A stretch of DNA of 12,213 bases from Candidatus Pullichristensenella stercoripullorum (lineage in GTDB: Bacteria > Bacillota > Clostridia > Christensenellales > Aristaeellaceae). The DNA lies in assembly GCA_018712885.1 (NCBI GenBank), contig DVGE01000227.1, forward strand, positions 1 to 12,213, in the 5' to 3' direction. The translations under genes were made by a program, and so were the position numbers. The stretch's first letter is position 1, and every line of letters begins with the position of its first letter. The notes beneath the pieces were generated by a model. That model was not told the origin of the DNA. It was given only the letters and a program-made list of their open reading frames with translations, and did not search any database. Below are positions 6,414-11,924 of this stretch, one piece after another.

Positions 6414-7344
6414 CGCTTGCTCCTTCCGCAGCGGCGGGGGCGCGCCGCAGCGTGATCAGATGCACCTCGGCGCTCGTGCCCAGGCGCAGGGGCAGCCCCT
6501 CGCAGCCCACCCCCTGCGAGGTGAGCAAAAACACGCCGTTCTCCTTGCGCCAGCCGCTCAGGTAGCGCCGCTCCTGTTCCGTGAGCGGCAGGAGCGTGCG
6601 CTCGCCCAGGCGCGCCTGCCCGCCGTGCGTGCCCCCGGCGAGGATCATGTCCGCCCACGCGCCGCCGCCCCCGGCCTCGGCGGTGAGCGCCGCGGGAAAG
6701 CGCGCGGGCGAGTGGGCAAAGGCGATCACGCAGTCCTCCACGCGCGCGCCGCCGGCGAGCGCGGAAAGGTCGCCCTCCGGGGCGATGCCGGCGATGGTCA
6801 GCGCTTCCCCATCGCGGCGCAATGTGACGCTCTCGCCGTTCAAAAGGCGCACGCCGCCCACCGCCATGGCCTGCGCAAGCTGCTCGGGCAGCGCGTCGTC
6901 CGCCGCGGCGACGGCGAACTTGCCCAGCGGCGCGGAAAAGTCCGCCAGCGCAGAAAGGAAGAGATAGCGATCCGCGGCGGCTTCCGCGGCGACGTCCGCG
7001 TCCTCCATGCCCATGCCGTTGAGCGTTTCCCAGAGGCCGGGCGCGGCGTAGTCGCCGCCCAGCAGCAGTATGTCCGGCTCCAGGGCGGCAAGCGACGCCA
7101 TCATCCGCGCGGCGGCGCGGGCGTCGGCGGGGGAATGGGCGTCGATGTCGGAAACGAAGAGGAGCGTCGTGCCCTCGAAGGCGGCCGGCAGGTCGCGCAG
7201 GAAAACGGTTGCGTAGCGCACATGCACCACGCGCGAAGCGGCATAGAGGCCGCCAAGGGCGAAAACCAGCAGCAGAAGCAGCGCCAGGGCGAGCTTCCAC
7301 CCCCAGCGGCGCTTTTTCCGCGCCGTCCGCTTTTTTGCCGCCAT
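6394..7344 (-). CDS. Membrane-anchored metallophosphoesterase-like protein with degenerate active site
   Basis: 316 residues: a basic N-terminus (AAKKRTARKKRR), one membrane segment (KLALALLLLLVFALGGLYAA, 17-36), then a calcineurin-like phosphoesterase domain outside the membrane, resembling YkuE-type enzymes. The family blocks are in order but altered. DLH is DID (D67-D69), the GD motif is kept (GGD, D98), GNHD is replaced by AADD (147-150), the LxHxP-like block keeps H211 (AFAHSP), and GHTHGGQ is GGTHGGQ (H240 kept, first His lost). Four usual metal or catalytic residues are therefore missing. The ATG at 7344 precedes the basic/TM start and follows ggggga closely. It is first in the operon with the radical SAM and YycJ genes. 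Likely a non-catalytic or altered member; the domain assignment itself is good. Confidence 0.82.
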   Translation of the reverse strand: MAAKKRTARKKRRWGWKLALALLLLLVFALGGLYAASRVVHVRYATVFLRDLPAAFEGTTLLFVSDIDAHSPADARAAARMMASLAALEPDILLLGGDYAAPGLWETLNGMGMEDADVAAEAAADRYLFLSALADFSAPLGKFAVAAADDALPEQLAQAMAVGGVRLLNGESVTLRRDGEALTIAGIAPEGDLSALAGGARVEDCVIAFAHSPARFPAALTAEAGGGGAWADMILAGGTHGGQARLGERTLLPLTEQERRYLSGWRKENGVFLLTSQGVGCEGLPLRLGTSAEVHLITLRRAPAAAEGASDGIFMQ

Positions 7345-7444
7345 GCTCTCCCCCGCTTTCTCCCGCCGCGCCCGGCCTGTGAAGCCTTTGCGACTTTTCT
7401 CCGGGAAAAATCGTTCTTTTGCCCGATTTCCAACACGGCAGACG

Positions 7445-7473
7445 TTGAAACGCGGGCCGCTATCTATTATAAT
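7445..7473 (+). promoter_or_regulatory. SigA-type promoter of the beta-propeller/cvpA pair
   Basis: TTGAAA (7445-7450), a 17-base spacer and TATAAT (7468-7473), about 97 bases before the start codon. The -10 is inside the palindrome CTATTATAATAG (7465-7476) shared with the divergent promoter, and GTTGAAAC/GTTTCAAC arms (7444-7451, 7481-7488) flank it. Confidence 0.85.
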
Positions 7474-7494
7474 AGGAATAGTTTCAACCTTCAA
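7466..7494 (-). promoter_or_regulatory. SigA-type promoter of the phosphoesterase-radical SAM-yycJ operon
   Basis: On the minus strand TTGAAG (7494-7489) is followed by a 17-base spacer and TATAAT (7471-7466). Its -10 overlaps that of the opposite promoter. It reads into the phosphoesterase gene after about 120 bases. Confidence 0.8.
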
Positions 7495-7569
7495 GGGCTT
7501 TTGTGAAAAGCCGGGGGCAGCAGCCCGCCGGCGCACGGCCCTTTGCGATCAACAGTCAGGGGGAACCCA

Positions 7570-8670
7570 ATGGATACGAGGCGAACGGGCCGGCTCCCAT
7601 GGGGAGCGGCGGCGCTCATCGCCGCGGCTATCTGCGCGCTTTCGGTGCTGGGTGCGTTTTTGTGCAAACAGGCGTTCGGCCCGAAGGGGTACGGCGAATA
7701 CACGGCGGTGACGCTCTCGGGCAACCAGGGCGTGCAGGTGACCGGCGACGGCTTTGTCTATTACAACGGCAGCACGCTTTCCAGCGTGTCCTCGGCGGGC
7801 GCGCAGCAGTGGAGCTATTCGGTGGGGGCGAACGCCACCTTTGCCGCCGGGGAGAGCGGCGTGGCCGTGTGGTCGGGGCGGCGGCTGAGCGTCATCGGCC
7901 GCGACGACGGCGACACCATCTACACCGGCCAGATGGAAGAAGACATACTCTCGGCCAAGGCCGGCGCGGTCTACACCGCCGTGCTGCTCTCGCCCGAGCA
8001 CGACAGCACGATGGTGCTTCTGGAAAACGGCGGCCGCGAGATCGACCGGCTGACGTTTGCCGACCAGACAGTGCTGGACTACGGCTTTTTCTCCGCCGAC
8101 AGCCTGTTTTGGGTGATGACGCTCGACACCAGCGGCACGGTGCCGACCACGGCCATCTCCACCTACCGGCCGGGGCGGATGATCGTCGGCTCCATCACCG
8201 ACCAGCAGCAGCTGATGTACCAGGTGATGTTCCAGTCCTCGCAGGTGGTCTGCGCTGGCACCACGCATTTGAAGGTGTACGACTATACCGGCCGCGAAAA
8301 CGAGGAAAAGCGCACGCTGATCTACGGCTGGTACCTGGCGGCGGTGGAGGCGGGCGTGGACGACCCGATGATGGCCTTCGTGCCCGACGCGCAGTACGGC
8401 ACGGAGGGCGGCATGCGCGATGTGCGCATGATGCGCGCGAACGTAGACGAGATTGTGCGCATGCCCTTTGCCTGCACCACGCTGGTGGCCAAGGGCGACC
8501 GCGTTTACGGCTTTTCCGCCGACGGGCAGGTGATGGTGGCGCGCACGGGCGTGCAAAAAGTGGACGCCTACGCGCTCAACACCCCCGCCGCCGAGGTCTA
8601 CGGCGTCACCGACGACCGCGTGGCCGTGATGGGCGCGGGCAACACCGTCTATCTTGTAACGCTGCCCTGA
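7570..8670 (+). CDS. Membrane-anchored beta-propeller-like protein (DUF5711-like)
   Basis: 366 residues: a short basic N-terminus, one hydrophobic segment (about 11-33, WGAAALIAAAICALSVLGAF) acting as an uncleaved anchor, then an extracytoplasmic domain rich in short beta-strand repeats such as GVQVTGDGFVYYNGSTLSSV, GVAVWSGRRLSVIGRDDG and GDRVYGFSADGQVMVARTG. These look like the blades of a PQQ/WD40-type propeller. The arrangement fits uncharacterised Bacillota proteins of the DUF5711 type; this name is from memory and not certain. Start ATG 7570 follows caggggga with good spacing. It is the first gene after a strong SigA promoter, with cvpA 111 bases downstream. No catalytic residues are recognisable; a scaffold or sensor role at the envelope is a guess. 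Confidence 0.72.
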   Translation: MDTRRTGRLPWGAAALIAAAICALSVLGAFLCKQAFGPKGYGEYTAVTLSGNQGVQVTGDGFVYYNGSTLSSVSSAGAQQWSYSVGANATFAAGESGVAVWSGRRLSVIGRDDGDTIYTGQMEEDILSAKAGAVYTAVLLSPEHDSTMVLLENGGREIDRLTFADQTVLDYGFFSADSLFWVMTLDTSGTVPTTAISTYRPGRMIVGSITDQQQLMYQVMFQSSQVVCAGTTHLKVYDYTGRENEEKRTLIYGWYLAAVEAGVDDPMMAFVPDAQYGTEGGMRDVRMMRANVDEIVRMPFACTTLVAKGDRVYGFSADGQVMVARTGVQKVDAYALNTPAAEVYGVTDDRVAVMGAGNTVYLVTLP

Positions 8671-8729
8671 ACATAGGCAACCTTCCGCGCCCCCGCGTCG
8701 TCCAAAAAAGGAAGATTTGGGAATACGCG

Positions 8730-8757
8730 GCGGAAAAATGGGGAAGGCTGTTTCCGC
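8730..8757 (+). promoter_or_regulatory. Hairpin ahead of the cvpA ribosome binding site
   Basis: GCGGAAA (8730-8736) pairs with TTTCCGC (8751-8757) across a 14-base loop, 10 bases before the cvpA Shine-Dalgarno. There is no T run, so it is not a clear terminator; it may mark processing or modulation in the intergenic gap. Confidence 0.3.
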
Positions 8758-8781
8758 TAAGATGATCGGAGGGACTTCGAC

Positions 8782-9552
8782 GTGAATATCATCGACATAC
8801 TGGTCTTGCTGGTGCTGGCCTTCAGCCTCTTTGCCGGCATGTACAAGGGCTTTCTCGCCTCGGGGCTTTCGCTGCTGGGGCTGGTGGGCTCGTGGTTCGG
8901 CGCGCTGCGCCTCTATCCCGCCGTGGCGCGGCTGGCGCTGGAAAACCGCACGCTGATGGGCGTTTTGAGCAACTATCTGGAACCGGCTACGTTTTTTGAG
9001 GACATGGCTATCTCCGGCGTCAGCGCCCAGACCAGCGTTTCCGAACTGGTGGCGCGCGGCGGCGACGCGGTCAACGCCGTGGCGGACTATATCGGCGGCA
9101 AGATCCCGTTTTTGCGCGACGCCTTTGCCTCCAATCTGAGCTCGGAGGCGTTCTCGGCGCTCAACATCCATTCCATCGCCGACTATTTCGATCAGACGCT
9201 GTGGCAGGCCGTGTTCAGCGTGCTGGCCTTCGTGCTCTGCTTCCTGGCGCTCTATTTCCTCGCCACGCTGCTGGTGAACCTGTTCAACCACGTGCTGCGC
9301 TTCCCGGTGCTGCGCAGGATCGACTGGCTGCTGGGCGGCCTCTTCGGGCTGGGCCGCGGTCTGGTGATCGCGGCGCTGATCCTCAGCGTGGTCGAGCCGG
9401 TGCTGATCTCCTTCGACGTGGAGCTGATGAACTCCCTTAAGCAGGGTTCCGTCACCTACGGCATGCTGATGGGCCAGAACGCCATGGACTTTTTGGGCGT
9501 GCGCGGCACGATCAACGACATCGTCGCCTCTGCCAGCCGGCTGTTGACGTAA
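8782..9552 (+). CDS. cvpA: CvpA-family integral membrane protein
   Basis: 256 residues. The N-terminus NIIDILVLLVLAFSLFAGMY followed by KGFLASGLSLLGLVGSWFGA is the CvpA signature (membrane helix, GxxxGF turn, second helix). A soluble insert of about 90 residues precedes the second pair of membrane segments (about 140-172 and 184-205; LLGGLFGLGRGLVIAALILS is typical). The family is named for colicin V production, but in most bacteria its role is envelope-related and unclear. The insert makes it longer than the E. coli protein (~160), as is common in Bacillota. The start is GTG at 8782 with ggaggg (8768-8773) 8 bases upstream. Likely co-transcribed with the preceding propeller gene; a terminator follows. 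Confidence 0.88.
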   Translation: MNIIDILVLLVLAFSLFAGMYKGFLASGLSLLGLVGSWFGALRLYPAVARLALENRTLMGVLSNYLEPATFFEDMAISGVSAQTSVSELVARGGDAVNAVADYIGGKIPFLRDAFASNLSSEAFSALNIHSIADYFDQTLWQAVFSVLAFVLCFLALYFLATLLVNLFNHVLRFPVLRRIDWLLGGLFGLGRGLVIAALILSVVEPVLISFDVELMNSLKQGSVTYGMLMGQNAMDFLGVRGTINDIVASASRLLT

Positions 9553-9559
9553 GCAAACG

Positions 9560-9583
9560 GCGCCTCGGTCAAGGGGCGCTTTT
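9560..9583 (+). terminator. Terminator of the propeller-cvpA operon
   Basis: GCGCCTC (9560-9566) pairs with GGGGCGC (9573-9579) with one G-U pair around a GGTCAA loop, followed by TTTT (9580-9583), 7 bases past the cvpA stop. Confidence 0.75.
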
Positions 9584-9611
9584 CGGCATGCGCGCTTTCT
9601 GAAGATACAAT
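9583..9611 (+). promoter_or_regulatory. Possible promoter of the aldo/keto-reductase-like gene
   Basis: TCGGCA (9583-9588), 17 bases, TACAAT (9606-9611). The -10 is good and the -35 weak. It lies just after the cvpA terminator and about 22 bases before the Shine-Dalgarno ending near 9634. Confidence 0.4.
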
Positions 9612-9639
9612 GTCGCTGCAAACGACCGGGAGGGATACG

Positions 9640-10785
9640 ATGCGATACAGAGCGCTGGGAAAGACGGGCCTCTCCGTCAGCGAGATCGGCCTGGGCGCGG
9701 AATGGCTGGAGCGCCACAACGCCGAAGAGGTCAAGGCCGTCATCGACCGCTGCGAAGAACACGGCGTCAACATACTCGACTGCTGGATGCCCGAGCCGAA
9801 CGTGCGGACCAACATCGGCGCAGCCATCGCCGGCAGGCGCGAGCGCTGGATCATCCAGGGGCACCTCGGCTCCACCTGGCAGAACGGCCAATACGTGCGC
9901 ACGCGCGAGATGGGGCCGGTGAAAAAGACGTTTGATGACCTGCTCGCGCGCCTGCGCACCGACTACATCGACCTGGGCATGATCCACTTCGTGGATGAAG
10001 TCAAAGAATACCATCAGATCATGGAGGGCGAATTTTTGCAGTACGCCCTCGAGCTCAAGCGCTCCGGCGTCATCCGCCACATCGGCATGAGCACGCACAA
10101 CCCCGCCGTGGGCAAACTGGCGGCGCAGAGCGGCGTGATCGAAATGATCCTCTTCAGCGTCAACCCGGCCTTCGACCTTTTGCCGGCCAACGAGGTGCTG
10201 GACGATTACTTCGTGCAGGAGACCTACGGCGGCGCGCTGCACGGCATCGACCCGGCGCGCGCGGAACTGTACAGCCTCTGCGAACAGAACGGCGTGGGCA
10301 TCACGGTGATGAAGGGCTACGCCGGGGGCCGGCTGTTCTCCGCGCAGACCTCGCCCTTCGGCGCGGCGCTGACGCCGGTGCAGTGCATCCACTACGCGCT
10401 GACGCGCCCGGCCGTGGCCAGCATCATGGTCGGCTGCGATACCGTCGCCCACGTGGACGAGGCCGTTTCCTACGAGACGGCCACGGAGGAAGAAAAAGAC
10501 TACGCCAGCGTGCTCGCCAACGCCCCAGCCCACGCCTGGCGCGGCCAGTGCACCTACTGCGGCCACTGCGCGCCCTGCCCCGCCGGCATCGACATCGCCA
10601 TGGTCAACAAGCTCTACGACCTGGCCACCATGCAGCCGGAAGTGCCGGCCACGTTGCGCGCGCACTACCAGCAGCTTTCCGCCAACGCGGGCGACTGCGT
10701 GGGCTGCAAAGGCTGCGAGGAGCGCTGTCCCTTCGGCGTGCCGGTCGCCAGCCGCATGGAAAAGGCGGCGAAGCTGTTTAAGTAG
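9640..10785 (+). CDS. Aldo/keto-reductase-like protein with two C-terminal 4Fe-4S motifs
   Basis: 381 residues. The N-terminal two thirds form an aldo/keto-reductase-type TIM barrel (RALGKTGLSVSEIGLG 4-19; DYIDLGMIHFVDE 108-120; GVIRHIGMSTHNP 143-155; VMKGYAGGRLF 223-233). The last 80 residues hold CTYCGHCAPCP (C304, C307, C310, C313) and CVGCKGCEERCP (C353, C356, C359, C363), which would carry two 4Fe-4S clusters as in the COG1453 oxidoreductases. The usual DTAxxYG segment is LDCWMPEPNVRTNIG and the TKxG lysine segment is IIQGHLGS, so the catalytic Tyr and Lys of classical reductases are not evident, while D47 and H116 remain. Electron transfer via the clusters is plausible; substrate unknown. 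The start ATG 9640 follows gggaggg (9628-9634) at 5 bases; an ATG at 9610 lacks a site. Single-gene unit before the toxin-antitoxin array. Confidence 0.85.
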   Translation: MRYRALGKTGLSVSEIGLGAEWLERHNAEEVKAVIDRCEEHGVNILDCWMPEPNVRTNIGAAIAGRRERWIIQGHLGSTWQNGQYVRTREMGPVKKTFDDLLARLRTDYIDLGMIHFVDEVKEYHQIMEGEFLQYALELKRSGVIRHIGMSTHNPAVGKLAAQSGVIEMILFSVNPAFDLLPANEVLDDYFVQETYGGALHGIDPARAELYSLCEQNGVGITVMKGYAGGRLFSAQTSPFGAALTPVQCIHYALTRPAVASIMVGCDTVAHVDEAVSYETATEEEKDYASVLANAPAHAWRGQCTYCGHCAPCPAGIDIAMVNKLYDLATMQPEVPATLRAHYQQLSANAGDCVGCKGCEERCPFGVPVASRMEKAAKLFK

Positions 10786-10790
10786 GAAGA

Positions 10791-10809
10791 GCCGCCCCAC
10801 GCGGGCGGC
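10791..10809. terminator. Hairpin between the reductase gene and unit 1
   Basis: GCCGCCC (10791-10797) pairs with GGGCGGC (10803-10809), 5 bases past the reductase stop. Reading minus, it is followed by a T/C-rich tcttcct, so it can end the unit 1 toxin mRNA. Reading plus, it lacks a T run and abuts the antisense -35 box. Confidence 0.55.
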
Positions 10810-10810
10810 C

Positions 10811-10839
10811 TTGACATGCTTCGTCAGCCATGCTATAAT
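10811..10839 (+). promoter_or_regulatory. Consensus promoter of antisense RNA 1
   Basis: TTGACA (10811-10816), 17-base spacer, TGC-TATAAT (10834-10839): perfect -35 and -10 hexamers plus extended -10. Identical hexamers and spacing occur in all three units. Confidence 0.92.
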
Positions 10840-10845
10840 AACGGC

Positions 10846-10940
10846 AGGAAGGGATGACGCCTCTGCGTTGGCTTCTCCCCTCTTATTGATGGTGAGCCGC
10901 CGTCCGCTAGCGCTGGATGGCGGCTCGTGCTTTATTCTTT
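10846..10940 (+). ncRNA. Predicted antitoxin RNA 1
   Basis: From the predicted start about 7 bases after the -10 to the end of the T-rich tract (gctttattcttt) is about 95 nt. The terminator stem is GAGCCGCCGTCC (10894-10905) with GGATGGCGGCTC (10915-10926), one G-U pair, loop of 9. The RNA is fully complementary to the 3' untranslated region of the opposing toxin mRNA and stops at the toxin stop codon. Convergent 3' overlap of this kind is seen in the Bacillus txpA/RatA and bsrG/SR4 type I systems. Ends are predicted. Confidence 0.75.
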
Positions 10941-11015
10941 GGGATTTCCGTTGTGAATGGAAAACGCCAAAGTGACGATCATGATGACCAGAACGATGAG
11001 TTCGTAATCGGTCAT
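10932..11015 (-). CDS. Putative type I toxin 1, 27-residue hydrophobic peptide
   Basis: The peptide starts MTDYELIVLVIMIV, continues TLAFSI and ends HNGNPKE: a single membrane-spanning stretch (about 6-20) with a polar tail. The MT-x-YE start is like holin-like/TxpA-BsrG type I toxins, which insert in the membrane; this one is shorter than most. The ATG (11015) is preceded by AAAGGGGGTG, buried in a hairpin CCCUCUUU/AAAGGGGG with a GUAC loop (11023-11030 with 11035-11042). It is on the strand opposite the antisense RNA. Compared with units 2 and 3 the codon changes are synonymous (GAA/GAG, CTC/CTG, AAT/AAC) except the last residue E versus G, supporting this frame. Toxicity is inferred from layout. 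Confidence 0.82.
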   Translation of the reverse strand: MTDYELIVLVIMIVTLAFSIHNGNPKE

Positions 11016-11097
11016 ACGATCACCCCCTTTGTACAAAGAGGGTCTCAGCCAAGCGCCATCTGTTTCCTTCCTGCCGGGGGGTGTCCCCCGCATACAG

Positions 11098-11125
11098 CTT
11101 ATCACATATATCTACCATTTGTCAA
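11098..11125 (-). promoter_or_regulatory. Promoter of toxin 1 mRNA
   Basis: On the minus strand TTGACA (11125-11120), 16 bases, TGT-GATAAG (11103-11098): perfect -35, weak -10 with an extended TG. The predicted start near 11091 places a CGGGGG/CCCCCG hairpin (11075-11080 with 11085-11090) at the very 5' end of the mRNA. Confidence 0.78.
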
Positions 11126-11147
11126 TATTTCTGCATAAATAGAAGCA

Positions 11148-11174
11148 GCCGCGCGGAACGCTGCCCTGCGCGGC
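11148..11174 (-). terminator. Hairpin ending unit 2 toxin mRNA
   Basis: On the minus strand GCCGCGC pairs with GCGCGGC (plus 11168-11174 with 11148-11154), followed by the T-rich tgcttctattt. It separates units 1 and 2. Confidence 0.6.
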
Positions 11175-11175
11175 C

Positions 11176-11204
11176 TTGACATGTCTCGTCAGCCATGCTA
11201 TAAT
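11176..11204 (+). promoter_or_regulatory. Consensus promoter of antisense RNA 2
   Basis: TTGACA (11176-11181), 17 bases, TGC-TATAAT (11199-11204), the same architecture as unit 1. Confidence 0.92.
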
Positions 11205-11210
11205 AACGGC

Positions 11211-11305
11211 AGGAAGGGATGGCGCTTCTCTGTTGGCTTCTCCCCTCTGTTACGAGTTGAGCCGCCTACCAGTTCGCGCTGATGGCGGCTCGTGCTTTAT
11301 CCTTT
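11211..11305 (+). ncRNA. Predicted antitoxin RNA 2
   Basis: Same layout as RNA 1. The outer stem GAGCCGCC/GGCGGCTC is kept (11259-11266 with 11284-11291) but the 17-base apical segment is different (taccagttcgcgctgat), as is the single-stranded part upstream of it. The stem is therefore conserved while the likely pairing surfaces have diverged. Confidence 0.72.
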
Positions 11306-11380
11306 GGGGTTTCCGTTGTGAATGGAAAACGCCAAAGTGACGATCATGATGACCAGAACGATCAGCTCGTAATCGGTCAT
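11297..11380 (-). CDS. Putative type I toxin 2, 27-residue hydrophobic peptide
   Basis: Identical to toxin 1 except for a final Gly in place of Glu (NPKG). Relative to unit 1, codons 5, 6 and 24 differ but still encode Glu, Leu and Asn. The start ATG (11380) has its GGGGG Shine-Dalgarno in a hairpin (CCCUCUU/AAGGGGG, loop ACAA; 11388-11394 with 11399-11405). Role as for toxin 1: likely a membrane-inserting toxin held off by antitoxin RNA 2. Confidence 0.8.
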   Translation of the reverse strand: MTDYELIVLVIMIVTLAFSIHNGNPKG

Positions 11381-11460
11381 ACGACCACCCCCTTTTGTAA
11401 GAGGGTCTCAGCCAAGCGCCATCTGCTTCCTTCCTGCCGGGGGCTTGCCCCCGCGTACAG

Positions 11461-11488
11461 CTTATCACATATATCTACCGTTTGTCAA
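11461..11488 (-). promoter_or_regulatory. Promoter of toxin 2 mRNA
   Basis: TTGACA (11488-11483), 16 bases, TGT-GATAAG (11466-11461). The predicted start near 11454 begins the mRNA at a CGGGGG/CCCCCG hairpin (11438-11443 with 11448-11453). Confidence 0.78.
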
Positions 11489-11510
11489 TATTTCTGCATG
11501 AATAGAAGCA

Positions 11511-11538
11511 GCCGCGCGGGAACGCTGTCCTGCGCGGC
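11511..11538 (-). terminator. Hairpin ending unit 3 toxin mRNA
   Basis: On the minus strand GCCGCGC pairs with GCGCGGC (plus 11532-11538 with 11511-11517), followed by tgcttctatt. It separates units 2 and 3. Confidence 0.6.
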
Positions 11539-11539
11539 C

Positions 11540-11568
11540 TTGACATGTCTCGTCAGCCATGCTATAAT
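11540..11568 (+). promoter_or_regulatory. Consensus promoter of antisense RNA 3
   Basis: TTGACA (11540-11545), 17 bases, TGC-TATAAT (11563-11568). Confidence 0.92.
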
Positions 11569-11574
11569 AACGGC

Positions 11575-11670
11575 AGGAAGGGATGACGCCTTTGAGCTGG
11601 CTTCTCCCCTCTGTGAATGAGTGGAGCCGCCGTCCGCTAGCGCTGGATGGCGGCTCGTGCTTTATCCTTT
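11575..11670 (+). ncRNA. Predicted antitoxin RNA 3
   Basis: The terminator hairpin (GAGCCGCC 11624-11631, GGCGGCTC 11649-11656) has the same apical sequence as unit 1, but the upstream part differs from both other units (tttgagctggc, then ctgtgaatgagtg). Confidence 0.72.
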
Positions 11671-11745
11671 GGGGTTTCCGTTGTGAATGGAAAACGCCAA
11701 AGTGACGATCATGATGACCAGAACGATGAGTTCGTAATCGGTCAT
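11662..11745 (-). CDS. Putative type I toxin 3, 27-residue hydrophobic peptide
   Basis: Same residues as toxin 2 (starts MTDYELIV, ends GNPKG), using GAA CTC codons as in unit 1. The Shine-Dalgarno hairpin is conserved (11753-11759 with 11764-11770). It is the unit nearest gyrA. Confidence 0.8.
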   Translation of the reverse strand: MTDYELIVLVIMIVTLAFSIHNGNPKG

Positions 11746-11824
11746 ACGACCACCCCCTTTTGTAAGAGGGTCTCAGCCAAGCGCCATCTGCTTCCTTCCT
11801 GCCGGGGGTGTCCCCCGCGTACAG

Positions 11825-11852
11825 CTTATCATATATATCTACCATTTGTCAA
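11825..11852 (-). promoter_or_regulatory. Promoter of toxin 3 mRNA
   Basis: TTGACA (11852-11847), 16 bases, GATAAG (11830-11825). Here the extended TG is changed to TA, so it may be weaker than in units 1 and 2. The 5' hairpin is kept with a 3-base loop (11803-11808 with 11812-11817). Confidence 0.75.
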
Positions 11853-11873
11853 TATTTCTGCATGCACAGAAGC

Positions 11874-11902
11874 AAAACGGGCCGCCCCACTGGGAGCGGC
11901 CC
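11874..11902 (-). terminator. Terminator of gyrA
   Basis: On the minus strand GGGCCGC (11902-11896) pairs with GCGGCCC (11885-11879), followed by GTTTTG. It lies 22 bases past the gyrA stop and closes that gene off from the toxin array. The gap also carries a short direct repeat of ttatgccc. Confidence 0.8.
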
Positions 11903-11924
11903 TTGTCCTTATGCCCTTATGCCC

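Larger units (their letters stand above)
10806..11875. repeat. Tandem array of three ~365-bp type I toxin-antitoxin units
   Basis: Three head-to-tail copies start at equivalent -35 boxes at 10811, 11176 and 11540, offsets of 365 and 364 bases. Each contains a plus-strand promoter and short RNA, a minus-strand 27-codon ORF, and a minus-strand promoter. Identity is very high in the toxin frame and both promoters, and lowest in the segment between the antisense 5' end and its hairpin. Units are separated by GC-rich hairpins. The array is visibly more AT-rich than its neighbours and sits between the reductase gene and the gyrA terminator. Tandem duplication is evident; acquisition by transfer is possible but no transposase or terminal repeats are seen. 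Confidence 0.92.

Noticed and set aside
7549..10800. Very long minus-strand open frame of over 1000 codons
   Set aside because: It is antisense to three well-supported plus-strand genes, is His/Arg/Ala-rich as expected of high-GC shadow frames, and resembles no protein.
10917..11620. Plus-strand frames in the array starting MAARAL
   Set aside because: They begin inside the antisense terminator stem with no ribosome binding site and are antisense to the toxin.
11250..11845. Longer minus-strand frames (72 and 126 codons) repeated across the array units
   Set aside because: They are out of frame with the 27-codon toxin, start in leader or promoter sequence, and show amino-acid changes between copies where the toxin frame shows synonymous ones.
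10806..11875. CRISPR array or insertion sequence
   Set aside because: Units of ~365 bp are far too long for CRISPR repeats, and there is no transposase, terminal inverted repeat or target duplication.
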